DNA of 64,000 nucleotides from Bacillus tequilensis KCTC 13622 (GCF_000507145.1 NZ_AYTO01000041.1:248001-312000), one strand, 5' to 3'. Positions 50,705 to 60,012 are shown, counted from the first letter of the stretch. The notes: generated by a model not told the origin, from the sequence alone. Translations and numbers: made by a program.

Positions 50705-50942
50705 AATCTTTTGTCCGCATCGCTTGGAACATTTGCATCATCATTTGCGCCATTTGAATCCCGCTCGTAAATTGGTTCACCCGGTGCGGTATGGTTTTTT
50801 CATAAAAGTTCATCATCTCAAGCTGAAAGGAGGACAAATCATCCGGTTTTCTCGAAAGCCTGCGGTACCATATCGGCTGTTCTCTGATGAATCGCTTGCG
50901 TTCTTCAGTTGCTGAAATAAATTCCTGTACCTCTTTGCGCAT
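50703..50942 (-). CDS. ylbE: YlbE-like protein, function unknown
   Basis: 79-residue basic protein with no recognised domain outside the YlbE family: helical, with WYRRLSRKPDDLSSFQLEMMNFYEKTIPHRV in the middle. Start ATG 50942 with AGGAGAGC. Lies 15 bp after ylbD, hence in one operon with it, and ends at its own terminator. Function not known. Confidence 0.8.
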   Translation of the reverse strand: MRKEVQEFISATEERKRFIREQPIWYRRLSRKPDDLSSFQLEMMNFYEKTIPHRVNQFTSGIQMAQMMMQMFQAMRTKD

Positions 50943-50957
50943 ATGAGCTCTCCTTTT

Positions 50958-51356
50958 TTAATCCTTTCGAAAAGAAAAAGGATGCTGTACAGAGCCTGGC
51001 TGAGATTGCTTCTGGCCGCTCCCGGAAAATGTATTAAGAAGGTTTTGCAAAGATGAGATTGACTGACTCATTTTATTGATTTGTTCGTTCATTTGATTGA
51101 CATCCATCTTTTTCACCGCTGTCACCATTTTCGAGACAAAATCATTTTTTGGCTCTGTTTCAGGCACTTCTTCAGCCGCTTCTTCCGGTTCACGATATGG
51201 ATCCCAAATCGGGTCGCTCTCCCCGAAGAGAACCCAATTTTCATATACGTCCTGCCAGCTTCTTTGTTCTTTACGTACTTCTTTTATCAGCTTGGGATGC
51301 TTTTTGACGAATTGTTTAAAGTCATTGATTGAATGATTGGCATGTTGATTTGCCAC
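50958..51356 (-). CDS. ylbD: YlbD, putative spore coat-associated protein
   Basis: 132-residue protein of the YlbD family (DUF), with a basic N-terminal half (INDFKQFVKKHPKLIKEVRK), an acidic linker rich in Glu/Pro and a Gln/Ser-rich C-terminus. B. subtilis YlbD is annotated as a possible coat protein; I see no sequence proof. Start GTG 51356 with GGGGTGAGG upstream; an upstream longer ORF is an artefact of open frame. First gene of ylbD-ylbE. Confidence 0.75.
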   Translation of the reverse strand: MANQHANHSINDFKQFVKKHPKLIKEVRKEQRSWQDVYENWVLFGESDPIWDPYREPEEAAEEVPETEPKNDFVSKMVTAVKKMDVNQMNEQINKMSQSISSLQNLLNTFSGSGQKQSQPGSVQHPFSFRKD

Positions 51357-51504
51357 AATCCTCACCCCCTCCGAAAATCGCTGCCTACTACAATGTATCG
51401 TTTTGTGAAGCATTGTGTTCGCCTATATTCATTCGCGAATTAGCTTTACGAAAAAGGAAACGGCCTCATCTGTTGCTCACTTATCCAGACCAGCCTGTAT
51501 GAAA

Positions 51505-51538
51505 ACAAAAAAGCCGCGGAACCATTCACCCGCGGCTT
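51505..51538 (-). terminator. Terminator of ylbC
   Basis: Minus strand perfect 9-bp stem AAGCCGCGG / CCGCGGCTT (51511-51538) followed by a T run. Confidence 0.88.
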
Positions 51539-51541
51539 TCA

Positions 51542-52582
51542 TTACCATCGCTTAATAAAATTTTGAGTGTAATATTTTCGATCTACCCCGACACCAAGAT
51601 GCGTATAATCTGGATGCAGAAGCGCTTTTCGATGTCCTTCGCTATTGAGCCAGCCTTCTACAGCAGCCGGGCCGTCGACATAATTGTACGCAATATTTTC
51701 TCCCGCTTGCTGAAAGTCAACATGTCCGTCTTCTAAGCGGTCTTTCAGTGTGCCGTATTTTTTAGAGTCATGGGAGAAATAATTATTATCCTTCATATCC
51801 TCGCTATGTCCAAAAGCTACTTCTGCCGTCGGCTGATCCCACTCAAGCTTCGCAAGCCCATGTTTGACGCGAATGACATTCGTCAAATCAAGTATTTGCT
51901 TTTCGCTCGTCGTTTGGATTTTTTTCCACTTATCATCTGAAACAGCTTCCGGTTTTATTAATTCACCGCGGTATACAACCTCATAAGGCCTTTGCTTTAC
52001 AAAGGTTTGCGCATCAAACGCCCTGATGCTGGATAGCTTCCCTTCAAATTTGTCCATGTACAGCTGGACATACATCTTTCCTACCTTTACAGTCGGCCTG
52101 GTGTTTATATCCTCTTCAGAAAACTCAAACCGGTAGGAATTTCCTTTATATTCTACATTCACAAACGGTGCCACCTGGGTCGTCTTAAATACATCTCCGG
52201 TTGATTCACCAATTTTGAAAGGCTTTGCGTTAATGTCATTCCCAGCCGCAAATAATGTGACGACTTTATTGTGTAATACCCCGATTTGGATATATTGGTC
52301 CTTTCCTTGATTGTACACCCACCAATCGTAATCATAAGCTGACGGGTCGATGCGTTCAGGTTCCCCAAGCTTTTTCGTTACATCATCGGCGGACTTGCCC
52401 ATAAAGGACAACAATCCTGAAGTCGGCATATGTATTCGTTTGCCGCTTTGCGCTTCCTCATTCGACACCTGCGGCTCACTGTCAGTTGATTTTTTTTCAG
52501 GAACAGATCCATATTGAATAAACAGAACGTAGGTTCCGCAGATAATCAAGAGGATAACCAATGCTCTCAATATATTTTTCAA
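51542..52582 (-). CDS. ylbC: Exported CAP (SCP/PR1)-domain protein YlbC
   Basis: 346-residue extracytoplasmic protein: N-terminal membrane helix or signal (about 4-24), a YkwD-like CAP-associated domain (about 60-200) and a C-terminal CAP domain (about 225-345) with HSEDMKDNNYFSHDSKKYGTL and GHRKALLHPDYTHLGVGV. Role unknown. TTG 52582 is seven bases behind GGGGGTGA, giving MKNILRALVI; the upstream ORF start lacks an SD. Single gene with its own terminator. Confidence 0.88.
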   Translation of the reverse strand: MKNILRALVILLIICGTYVLFIQYGSVPEKKSTDSEPQVSNEEAQSGKRIHMPTSGLLSFMGKSADDVTKKLGEPERIDPSAYDYDWWVYNQGKDQYIQIGVLHNKVVTLFAAGNDINAKPFKIGESTGDVFKTTQVAPFVNVEYKGNSYRFEFSEEDINTRPTVKVGKMYVQLYMDKFEGKLSSIRAFDAQTFVKQRPYEVVYRGELIKPEAVSDDKWKKIQTTSEKQILDLTNVIRVKHGLAKLEWDQPTAEVAFGHSEDMKDNNYFSHDSKKYGTLKDRLEDGHVDFQQAGENIAYNYVDGPAAVEGWLNSEGHRKALLHPDYTHLGVGVDRKYYTQNFIKRW

Positions 52583-52666
52583 TCTATCACCCCCGTGGCG
52601 AATCACAATGTCTTGCCTTACATCTCATTCCAATACAGCCTATTTAACAAGTCAATGATTTATGTG

Positions 52667-53113
52667 TTAATGAAAAAAGCCTTCTTCTCTATTATCACCC
52701 TCGGAAATATCCGATAAGGCGCTGCCCGCACGTTTATCCGTTTGTTCAGATAAAGAAAGATCACCAAGCGTGACAATGCCAATAAGCTTTTTGTTTTTTG
52801 TAACAGGTATCCTTCTGAGCTGATGAGATGCCATCAAATGAAGAACCTCATCAACTGAAGCATCTTCCTCCACACTGACAGGTTTTTCGGTCATTGCGTC
52901 AGTGATTTTTTGCGAATTTGGTTTTTTTATGGCGATTCCTCTTAATACGAGATCACGATCAGTCACAATGCCAACCAGAGTTTCTCCATCCTCATCAACG
53001 ACGGGAATCGCACCTACATTCGCATCTTTCATCTTTACTGCAACTTCATATACATTATCTAATACCGTGCAATATTGCAAGTCGGCTGTCATCAGATCTT
53101 TTATTTTTGCCAT
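52667..53113 (-). CDS. ylbB: Tandem CBS-domain protein YlbB
   Basis: 148-residue protein formed of two CBS domains (Bateman module): first about 5-60 (VYEVAVKMKDANVGAIPVVD, GIVTDRDLVLRG), second about 70-130 (VDEVLHLMASHQLRRIPVT, GIVTLGDLSL). Such stand-alone modules sense adenosyl nucleotides; the ligand here is unknown. Start ATG 53113 with AGGAGG. Divergent from ylbA. Confidence 0.88.
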   Translation of the reverse strand: MAKIKDLMTADLQYCTVLDNVYEVAVKMKDANVGAIPVVDEDGETLVGIVTDRDLVLRGIAIKKPNSQKITDAMTEKPVSVEEDASVDEVLHLMASHQLRRIPVTKNKKLIGIVTLGDLSLSEQTDKRAGSALSDISEGDNREEGFFH

Positions 53114-53189
53114 CCGTAAAACCTCCTTTAGTCTAGTGCTATTGTCGTCAAAATTTGATTTTTGCATACTTTCAAAAGAAGAAGATTCA

Positions 53190-53218
53190 TTGAAAGTTTA
53201 ACGCTTTCATACTATGAT
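53190..53218 (+). promoter_or_regulatory. Candidate sigma-A promoter of ylbA
   Basis: -35 TTGAAA (53190-53195), 17-bp spacer, -10 TATGAT (53213-53218), 34 bp before the ylbA start. Confidence 0.65.
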
Positions 53219-53252
53219 TGTCAGGAAAGGTAATTTTTATAAGGAGGGGTCA

Positions 53253-53615
53253 GTGTTGAAGTTTACTGAAAGCGGACTTGAAGGGGTAAAGGCTGAGCTC
53301 AGCTTGCTGGACGACTTGATGGAAAGCAAAGGCCTCATCAGAGCAGGTCAATGGGATTACGAAAGAGTCACCTACGACAGGAAGTTTTCGACGATCGAGG
53401 GTACGTTTTATCTGCGGATACAGGGCATTGCGGCAGAGGGCGACGTTGGAAGCGGCCGCGCCGTGATTCAATTAATGTCCCCTCTCTTAGGCAAGCATTA
53501 CTACCCGCACGGCGTAGAATATGGAGAAACGGAAGAGTTTCCCGTACAGGTTGTCACAAAAAGCAAGGCACTGATTCAGGAACTATCTGACATGTTAAAA
53601 ACCGTTCAAATGTAA
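53253..53615 (+). CDS. ylbA: YugN-like protein YlbA
   Basis: 120-residue protein resembling the YugN-like family: MLKFTESGLEGVKAELSLLDDLMESKGLIRAGQWDYERVTYD type start and a central RIQGIAAEGDVG. No catalytic motif or membrane segment. GTG 53253 is chosen because of the strong AGGAGGGG six bases upstream; the longer ORF from 53214 is not supported. Convergent with ctaG. Function unknown. Confidence 0.82.
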   Translation: MLKFTESGLEGVKAELSLLDDLMESKGLIRAGQWDYERVTYDRKFSTIEGTFYLRIQGIAAEGDVGSGRAVIQLMSPLLGKHYYPHGVEYGETEEFPVQVVTKSKALIQELSDMLKTVQM

Positions 53616-53616
53616 T

Positions 53617-53645
53617 GAAAAGGTACAGCATTTGCTGTACCTTTT
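53617..53645. terminator. Bidirectional terminator between ylbA and ctaG
   Basis: Perfect 13-bp stem AAAAGGTACAGCA / TGCTGTACCTTTT (53618-53645) with a 2-nt centre, flanked by A/T runs suitable in both directions. Overlaps the ctaG stop (53644-53646). Confidence 0.85.
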
Positions 53646-54540
53646 ATGATATCGTTTGCTGAATATACGGCGGCGGCTCCTCCTGCCCGTCCTTTTCTCT
53701 TTCTTTCTTCACCCATTGGAAAAAGATAATGGCCAAAAAAGTACCGTACACAATTTCCTGAATGATCTTCATCATAACGGCTCCGAGCTGCTGATCCTCT
53801 AATAAAGGCAGTGTATTCAATATCTCCGGTCCTGTTAATGGGACCTGCCCCATCATATCCGCAGGCACACAAAGCCTCATTGCCTCAGCCCACGCAGACG
53901 GATCTGTATAGGTGGCGTATAACGGCGCGCCGCTGAACATAATCAAGGCACAAGCCGGTGTGAGCAGCATACCGTCCGCCATAATATACCCCAGCTTCAT
54001 CAAGCCGCTGAGCTGCCGAAGACGCTCTACCTTATGAACAAGCGGCCACCACATCAAAAACGCAAGCACAAAGATAAACCAGGTGATTACTGTATGATAA
54101 AATGGATCCGTTTTGACCGTATCAAAGATAAGCGGAACATGATATAAAGAAAAAATCCCGTTAAACAAAACCAAAGCAATTAAAGGTGTTGTAAAAAAGG
54201 AAAAAAACGGTTTAACGGCAGGCCTGAAAATGATTTTTTCCCAGAGCCATGCAGGAATTCCCGCGATTAACAGCGGCGGGACAACCAAATACAGGACAGC
54301 CATCTGCACCATATGCGCGCTGAACATAATATGTCCGAGCAAATCAACCGGGCTTCCCTCGGCCGCATACAAAAACAGCATCGCCGACAGAAAGCACACC
54401 ATCTCTTTACCAGTTATTCGATTCGGCTTTGAAGACATTCGCCTGTAAAAATAAAGATAAAGTGCCGTAATGCCTAACAGAATACAAAAAAGATAAGGGC
54501 TCCACATCGCGCGAAACCCAAACACGTCTAACTGATTCAT
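53644..54540 (-). CDS. ctaG: Cytochrome c oxidase assembly factor CtaG (caa3-type)
   Basis: 298-residue polytopic membrane protein, about seven transmembrane segments, of the caa3_CtaG family (not related to copper-chaperone Cox11). Needed in B. subtilis for assembly of active caa3 oxidase. Conserved histidine-bearing segments [17 protein letters not shown] and [13 protein letters not shown] are present. Last gene of ctaCDEFG; AGGTGAAG precedes ATG 54540. Confidence 0.92.
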   Translation of the reverse strand: MNQLDVFGFRAMWSPYLFCILLGITALYLYFYRRMSSKPNRITGKEMVCFLSAMLFLYAAEGSPVDLLGHIMFSAHMVQMAVLYLVVPPLLIAGIPAWLWEKIIFRPAVKPFFSFFTTPLIALVLFNGIFSLYHVPLIFDTVKTDPFYHTVITWFIFVLAFLMWWPLVHKVERLRQLSGLMKLGYIMADGMLLTPACALIMFSGAPLYATYTDPSAWAEAMRLCVPADMMGQVPLTGPEILNTLPLLEDQQLGAVMMKIIQEIVYGTFLAIIFFQWVKKEREKDGQEEPPPYIQQTIS

Positions 54541-54566
54541 CTCTTCACCTCCGGCGGCTGCTCAAA

Positions 54567-54899
54567 TCACCACCATATAATTGTGACAAACGCAAGTACA
54601 GTGATAAACGCGACAAACATGCCTGAATACAAAAACAGTGCCGGCACCTCATGCCCTTTTTGATTCATATGCATGAAATAATACAGCTGGAAGATGACTT
54701 GAATCGCAGCAAGCAAAATAATGAAAGGGATCGTAAACCAGCTGCCGACACCGTCTGTTGCCACAGTCAGAAATGCAACAATCGTAAGCCCGATCATTAA
54801 ACCAAAAGACAGAACCTGATATTTCATCTCCTGGGCGTGCTTCTTTTTCTTAAATTCAAGGCCGCTGTTGACATGCTCCCTGCTTTTTTTATCGACCAT
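54567..54899 (-). CDS. ctaF: Cytochrome caa3 oxidase subunit IV
   Basis: Small membrane subunit of the caa3 oxidase, 110 residues, three hydrophobic segments (about 26-45, 55-75, 84-108). Conserved QLYYFMHMNQKGHE between the second and third. Start ATG 54899 begins MVDKKSREH; the upstream extension overlaps ctaE. Three bases after ctaE. Confidence 0.93.
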   Translation of the reverse strand: MVDKKSREHVNSGLEFKKKKHAQEMKYQVLSFGLMIGLTIVAFLTVATDGVGSWFTIPFIILLAAIQVIFQLYYFMHMNQKGHEVPALFLYSGMFVAFITVLAFVTIIWW

Positions 54900-54901
54900 G
54901 T

Positions 54902-55525
54902 TTATCCCACCATCCCCATTAAATATACAACGGTAAAGATGAAGACCCACACGACATCAATAAAGTGCCAATAAAGACTGGCAACATAAAACTTAGGCGC
55001 CGTATACAGGTTCAGCCCTCTCTTGGCATTGCGGATCATCAGTGTGCTGATCCACATAAGCCCAAATGCCACGTGTGCGCCGTGCGTACCGACAAGCGTG
55101 TAAAACGCAGAACCGAGCGCAGAGCTTGTGATAGTAAATCCAAATTCATGGATGTAATGCTTAAACTCATAGATTTCAAGTCCTAAAAAGCCCGCCCCCA
55201 ATAAAATCGTAATTCCCAGCCAAAGCTGCATTTTGCCAAAGGAAAAGTTCTTCATGTGATACATCGCATACACACTTGTTAAACTGCTCGTTAATAGCAG
55301 CATTGTGGCGATAAATACAAGCGTCACATCAAACATTTCCGTCGTAGGCGGATCACCGGCGTTTGAATTCCGGAGTGCAAGAAACGTGGCGAAGAGAGAC
55401 GCGAACAAAACTGTCTCTCCCCCAAGAAAAAGCCAAAAGCCTAAAAATTTATTTTTCCCTTCCAGTGTTACTTTTTCGGGAGAAGCCGGAAAGGTTTCTG
55501 CGGTGAATTTTTCTTGAATTTGCAT
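54902..55525 (-). CDS. ctaE: Cytochrome caa3 oxidase subunit III
   Basis: 207-residue subunit III with five transmembrane segments; GTHGAHVAFGLMW and the C-terminal YWHFIDVVWVFIF are the family signatures. ATG overlaps the ctaD stop (TAATG), implying coupled translation. Confidence 0.96.
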   Translation of the reverse strand: MQIQEKFTAETFPASPEKVTLEGKNKFLGFWLFLGGETVLFASLFATFLALRNSNAGDPPTTEMFDVTLVFIATMLLLTSSLTSVYAMYHMKNFSFGKMQLWLGITILLGAGFLGLEIYEFKHYIHEFGFTITSSALGSAFYTLVGTHGAHVAFGLMWISTLMIRNAKRGLNLYTAPKFYVASLYWHFIDVVWVFIFTVVYLMGMVG

Positions 55526-57393
55526 TATGCCTTCACCCCTTTATCATCGTTCGGCAGTTCCTCTTTATGAATATGATAGCCGTGATCATCAATAATTGAA
55601 CGAAGCAGCATCGTAATAAATGTGATGCCGAGCCCGATAAAGATCACCGGCAGGCCCCAAGCATAATCACTTCTGTACAGCAGCCCGAACGCTGCGACAA
55701 AAAGGCCGAAGGAAATGACAAACGGCAGGATTGAGCCGTTCGGCATATGAATATCATCAACTGGTTCTGCCGGTGTCATTGATTTGTGTCCTGCCTGCTT
55801 TTCGATCCAAAGCGGATCAAGTCCTCTGACAAAAGGAAGCTGTTTAAAGTTATACTCAGGCGGCGGAGAAGAAACGGTCCATTCAAGCGTACGTCCGTCC
55901 TGCCATGGATCAGCTCCGACATATTCGCCTTTTACTGATGTCCAAATGACATTGATCAGCAGAATAATAACAGCCGCCGCCATAAAAAACGCCCCGATTG
56001 TGCTGATCAAGTTGCCGGTTTCCAGACCCTGGTCTGGTAAAAACGTATAAACCCGGCGCGGCATCCCCATTAAACCGACAAAATGCTGAATGAAAAACGT
56101 GAGGTGAAAGCCGATAAAAAACAACACAAATGAAATTTTCCCCATCGTCTCATGCAGCATCTTACCGAACATTTTCGGCCACCAGAAATGCACTCCGGCT
56201 AAAAGGCCGAATACGACGCCGCCAATAATGACGTAGTGGAAGTGCGCCACCACAAAATACGTATCATGGAACTGATAATCAGCAGCAGCCGCGGCCAGCA
56301 TGACACCCGTCACACCGCCAAGCACAAAGGATGGGATGAATGAGACAGCATACAGCATAGCGGTCGTATACTTTACATTTCCTCCCCAAATCGTCAAAAG
56401 CCAGTTGAAAATTTTAATCCCGGTCGGAATCGCGATAGCCATTGTGGCAACCGCAAAAATCGCGTTTGCGATCGGGCCCAGACCAGTCGTGAACATGTGA
56501 TGCACCCACACCATAAAGCCTAGAAAGCCGATGAGCACGATTGCAAAAACCATTGAAGAATAGCCGAACAAACGCTTTCTGGCGAAAACAGGGATGACCT
56601 CGGAAAAAATACCGAACGCAGGCAAAATTAAGATATAAACCTCCGGATGACCGAAGATCCAAAATAAATGCTCCCAAATGACCGTATTTCCGCCAAGCTC
56701 TGGATTAAAGAAATTGGTGCCGAACAGCCGGTCCAGCATCATCAAGGCCAATCCGGCCGTTAGCGGCGGAAATGCGAACAAAATCAATGCCGAGGACACA
56801 AATGTCGTCCATGTAAACAAAGGCAGCCTCATGTACGTCATGCCCGGAGCCCTCATATTGATAATCGTGGCCAAAAAGTTAATCCCGGCTATCAGCGTCC
56901 CGAGCCCCGATATTTGCAGTCCAAGGACGAAAAAGTCTATGCCGTGCCCTTTAGAATGAAGCGAAAGTGAGGCATAAGACGTCCAGCCCGCGTCTGGCGC
57001 TCCGCCCAAAAACCAGCTTAAATTTAAGAAGATCCCTCCGAAAAAGAACAGCCAAAAACCAAGAGCGTTTAAAAATGGAAACGAAACGTCCCGAGCCCCA
57101 ATCTGCAAAGGGACGACCGCATTCATCAAGGCAAATAAGAGCGGCATCGCAGCCAGAAAGATCATCGTCGTTCCATGCATCGTCATCACTTCATTGTACG
57201 ATTGGGCGCTGAGAAACGCATTTTCCGGCTTTGCTAGCTGGATTCTGATAAACATCGCTTCAATTCCCCCGACAAGAAAGAAGAATCCCCCTGCCACTAA
57301 GTAAAGAATCGCGATTTTTTTATGGTCCACCGTCGTCAAATAATCCCAAAGCATAGATCCGCGCGTCCGCTTTTCTGTAAGCGCATTCAACAT
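55525..57393 (-). CDS. ctaD: Cytochrome caa3 oxidase subunit I
   Basis: Catalytic subunit with low-spin heme a and the heme a3-CuB centre; reduces O2 to water and pumps protons. 622 residues, about 14 hydrophobic segments. Copper B/heme ligands are visible: HGTTMIF (heme a His), WIFGHPEVYILILPAFG (CuB His and cross-linked Tyr) , VWVHHMFTTG (CuB His pair) and HFHYVIIGGVVFG (heme a3/a His). Start ATG 57393 with GGGAGG. Confidence 0.97.
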   Translation of the reverse strand: MLNALTEKRTRGSMLWDYLTTVDHKKIAILYLVAGGFFFLVGGIEAMFIRIQLAKPENAFLSAQSYNEVMTMHGTTMIFLAAMPLLFALMNAVVPLQIGARDVSFPFLNALGFWLFFFGGIFLNLSWFLGGAPDAGWTSYASLSLHSKGHGIDFFVLGLQISGLGTLIAGINFLATIINMRAPGMTYMRLPLFTWTTFVSSALILFAFPPLTAGLALMMLDRLFGTNFFNPELGGNTVIWEHLFWIFGHPEVYILILPAFGIFSEVIPVFARKRLFGYSSMVFAIVLIGFLGFMVWVHHMFTTGLGPIANAIFAVATMAIAIPTGIKIFNWLLTIWGGNVKYTTAMLYAVSFIPSFVLGGVTGVMLAAAAADYQFHDTYFVVAHFHYVIIGGVVFGLLAGVHFWWPKMFGKMLHETMGKISFVLFFIGFHLTFFIQHFVGLMGMPRRVYTFLPDQGLETGNLISTIGAFFMAAAVIILLINVIWTSVKGEYVGADPWQDGRTLEWTVSSPPPEYNFKQLPFVRGLDPLWIEKQAGHKSMTPAEPVDDIHMPNGSILPFVISFGLFVAAFGLLYRSDYAWGLPVIFIGLGITFITMLLRSIIDDHGYHIHKEELPNDDKGVKA

Positions 57394-57425
57394 ATGTGAC
57401 CTCCCCCAATATCTCCCTTTCTTCC

Positions 57426-58496
57426 CTACTTGCTTTCTGCTTTTAAGCCTTTTAAGTATTCATAAAGCGCATCAGTTTCACTGTCCGAGAGCTTCGGATA
57501 TGTGCCTGTCATTTTGTTGCCCGGCTTTATGCTGTCAGGGTCCTTCAGCCAAGCCTTCACATTTTCTTTGTTGGCGTCTTTCACTCCTGCCACTTTTGCC
57601 CTATCACCGAAGGTCGCCAAGTTGGGAGCCGTTCTAGCAGCTTCTGCACGCTTATCATTCGGCTCTACCGCATGACAGCTCAGGCAGTTCTTCTGTTTAA
57701 ACAGTTCTTCGCCCTGCTTAGCCAAATCGCTCTCTGTTGTGGACTTATAGTTTTTCATTTCTTTTGTCCAGCCCTGAAATTCTTTTGCAGACATGGTTTT
57801 GACCTTAAAATCCATCAGCGCGTGTGAAGGACCGCAAAGTTCTGCACACTTCCCAAAAAACATATCCCCTGCCTCTTTGCTTCGTTTTGAATCAAATGTC
57901 AGGTAGAACTTATTTTCATTATCCGTATTCGTATCAAGTTTTCCTCCAACTGAAGGAATCCAGAAGGAATGTTTTACGTCTGAAGCTTTTAAATTAAAAT
58001 ATACACGCTGGTCTGTCGGCACTATAAGCTCTTGGCTTGTGATAATGCCGTAATCAGGATATTCAAACTCCCACCAATATAAATTTGCCCGGACATTGAC
58101 GACAAGAGCATCCTCTGCTTTGCGGCCTTTCTTATCCATTGGTGATGTATCCGCCAGCTCAAGCGTATATAATACGACAGGGATCACAAGAATAACGAGC
58201 AGCAAAATCGGGATCACGGTCCATGTGATTTCTAAAAATTTGTTCCCCTCTACCTGTTTCGGTAACGTGTTCTCACCGACCCGAGATCTTCTGAATCTCA
58301 CAATCACATAAAAGAAGATAACAGAAACTACTGCAACAACAACCACCATAATCAATGTGCTGAGCACTGTCAGGTCATACTGTTTATCAGCCACCTCGCC
58401 AGCAGGCTTGAGCGTGGATAAAAAAGGTTTTCCACATCCGCTTAATAGAAGCGGCACTAAGGCTAATAATGAAATAAGACGCCAATGCTTTACCAT
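57426..58496 (-). CDS. ctaC: Cytochrome caa3 oxidase subunit II (lipoprotein, cytochrome c fused)
   Basis: Subunit II with a fused cytochrome c domain. 356 residues: lipoprotein signal peptide with lipobox LLSGC, lipid-modified Cys21; two transmembrane helices (about 44-64, 88-108); CuA domain with WWEFEYPD and the ligand cluster CAELCGPSHALM (about 211-222); then a heme c domain with CLSCH (about 268-272) and the Met ligand in KMTGTYP. Start ATG 58496. Lipoprotein processing would need LspA from this window. Separated from ctaB by a terminator. Confidence 0.97.
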   Translation of the reverse strand: MVKHWRLISLLALVPLLLSGCGKPFLSTLKPAGEVADKQYDLTVLSTLIMVVVVAVVSVIFFYVIVRFRRSRVGENTLPKQVEGNKFLEITWTVIPILLLVILVIPVVLYTLELADTSPMDKKGRKAEDALVVNVRANLYWWEFEYPDYGIITSQELIVPTDQRVYFNLKASDVKHSFWIPSVGGKLDTNTDNENKFYLTFDSKRSKEAGDMFFGKCAELCGPSHALMDFKVKTMSAKEFQGWTKEMKNYKSTTESDLAKQGEELFKQKNCLSCHAVEPNDKRAEAARTAPNLATFGDRAKVAGVKDANKENVKAWLKDPDSIKPGNKMTGTYPKLSDSETDALYEYLKGLKAESK

Positions 58497-58640
58497 TTCA
58501 CCCAACCCCTTTTCTGGTCAATACAAAGGCGGAGAGCAGACTTGAAGATCATCGCAATCCAGCCTATCGCCAATAAAGCACTTACATTTCCTCTTCTCTT
58601 AAATTATGAGTTTTTTTACTCAAAATGCCATCTATGTATA

Positions 58641-58679
58641 AAAGTAAAGCCGCCTGATTAAACAAGAGGTCAAGGCGGC
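58641..58679 (-). terminator. Terminator between ctaB and ctaC
   Basis: Minus strand stem GCCGCC...GGCGGC (58649-58679, with an extended imperfect stem) followed by TTTACTTTT. Partial read-through from ctaB to ctaC is possible. Confidence 0.75.
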
Positions 58680-58737
58680 ATTTACTAGTTGTCATCGTTT
58701 ATTTTGAAGCAATAAAACAAGCAACGTATCTATTTTT

Positions 58738-59655
58738 TTAGAAAAGAGTCAAGACAACCATGGCAACGAAATAGATTGTCATGTAGTTAAGCGAGTAAAC
58801 GAACATCTGCGTTGCCCACTTCATGATATTTTTAGAGCGGAAGCCCATTAAACCGAGAATCAGCCAGCCGATATTTAACAGCAAGCCAAGGATGACAATC
58901 GGAAGGCCAAGGCTTCCAAGGAAAAACGGAAGCGGCATCAGACATGCAACCCATACAATAATTTGTCTTTTTGTCACTTCAAATCCGTATACGACAGGAA
59001 GCATCGGAATATTTGCAGCTCTGTAATCCTCCGTTTTCTTAATAGCCAATGCTAAGAAGTGAGGAATCTGCCAAATAAATAAAATCATGAATAAGACCCA
59101 TGCAACGACACCGATATTGCCTTCCACTGCCGTCCATCCAATAAGCGGCGGCACTGCACCGGAAACACTTCCTACTACTGTGTTAATCGTATAGCGGCGT
59201 TTCGTCCACATTGTGTACAATACAACATACGTAAATACTCCGATAAACCCGATAACAGCAGCCGTGACAGTTGTCATCAGCAGCATGATCAATCCTAATG
59301 CAACTAGCAAAATTCCAGACCACAACGCCTGATTCGGCTGAATTTTACCCGTAACCGTCGGTCTTACTTTCGTGCGCTCCATAACATGGTCAATGTCTCG
59401 GTCATACCAGTTATTGATTGCACATGAGCCCGCAATAATCAGAGAAGACCCGATTAATGTAAGAAGAACGGTGTTTATATTGCCTAAAAAACTCAGACCG
59501 GAAATATGCAGTGCAAGCCACATTCCAGTAAAAGTCGTGATAAGATTAGAATTGACGATCCCTATTTTAATAAGGGACAGAAAATCTTTCCATGCCGTTG
59601 TTTCTTCAATTTGTCCGTCTATAGCTGTATCATTTAAGATTCTGGAGTTAGCCAT
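58738..59655 (-). CDS. ctaB: Protoheme IX farnesyltransferase (heme O synthase)
   Basis: UbiA-family prenyltransferase that adds a hydroxyethylfarnesyl group to heme B giving heme O, the precursor of heme A for caa3 oxidase. 305 residues, seven to nine transmembrane segments. Prenyl-diphosphate Asp motifs are NWYDRDIDHVMERTKVRP (about 82-99; core DRDID) and IKKTEDYRAANIPMLP. Start ATG 59655 with AGGGAGG; a 30-codon longer ORF is not supported. Divergent from ctaA. Confidence 0.95.
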   Translation of the reverse strand: MANSRILNDTAIDGQIEETTAWKDFLSLIKIGIVNSNLITTFTGMWLALHISGLSFLGNINTVLLTLIGSSLIIAGSCAINNWYDRDIDHVMERTKVRPTVTGKIQPNQALWSGILLVALGLIMLLMTTVTAAVIGFIGVFTYVVLYTMWTKRRYTINTVVGSVSGAVPPLIGWTAVEGNIGVVAWVLFMILFIWQIPHFLALAIKKTEDYRAANIPMLPVVYGFEVTKRQIIVWVACLMPLPFFLGSLGLPIVILGLLLNIGWLILGLMGFRSKNIMKWATQMFVYSLNYMTIYFVAMVVLTLF

Positions 59656-59717
59656 AACGTAAACCTCCCTTACAAACCTAACGCAGGAGAATGAAAAACC
59701 TGCAACTCTTTCTATCA

Positions 59718-59736
59718 TACAAGATAACATCTTGTA
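59718..59736. repeat. 19-bp perfect palindrome upstream of ctaB
   Basis: TACAAGAT-3-ATCTTGTA in the ctaA-ctaB intergenic region, overlapping a plausible minus-strand -10 (TATGAT). Looks like an operator or a leader stem; the binding protein is unknown to me. Confidence 0.6.
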
Positions 59737-59778
59737 AAAAAACATCCTATTAAATATTAAACGACAAATAGGAATTTA

Positions 59779-59920
59779 TTTGTGAACTTTTTATGAATTT
59801 TACCAAAGATGAAGGCAATCGCCAAATCGGCAGTGCGTTTACCTTATTTCTATCAGACCCGGCATGAATAATCAAGTGTACATTTTACGGAAGCCGTCAT
59901 TCTATTATATTTTTGTGAAC
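59779..59920 (+). promoter_or_regulatory. ResD-like boxes and ctaA promoter region
   Basis: The 357-bp gap between ctaB and ctaA. ResD-like sites (consensus TTTGTGAAT): TTTGTGAAC at 59779-59787 and TTTATGAAT at 59790-59798, an exact 11-bp tandem; and TTTGTGAAC again at 59912-59920. The ctaA -10 is probably TATAAA (about 59974-59979) with a poor -35, as expected for an activated promoter. ResD control of ctaA is known in B. subtilis; these exact sites are my inference. Confidence 0.55.
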
Positions 59921-60012
59921 AAAATGCGCTAAGAATTGCCACAAAACACATATTCGCTTACACTTGGAACGTATATAAAATTGCAGCAGTATGTTGAGAA
60001 GGTGATTATTGT

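Noticed and set aside
58604-58626. TGAGT-A-rich-ACTCA inverted repeat upstream of ctaC
   Set aside because: Only 5-bp arms; too short to separate from chance.
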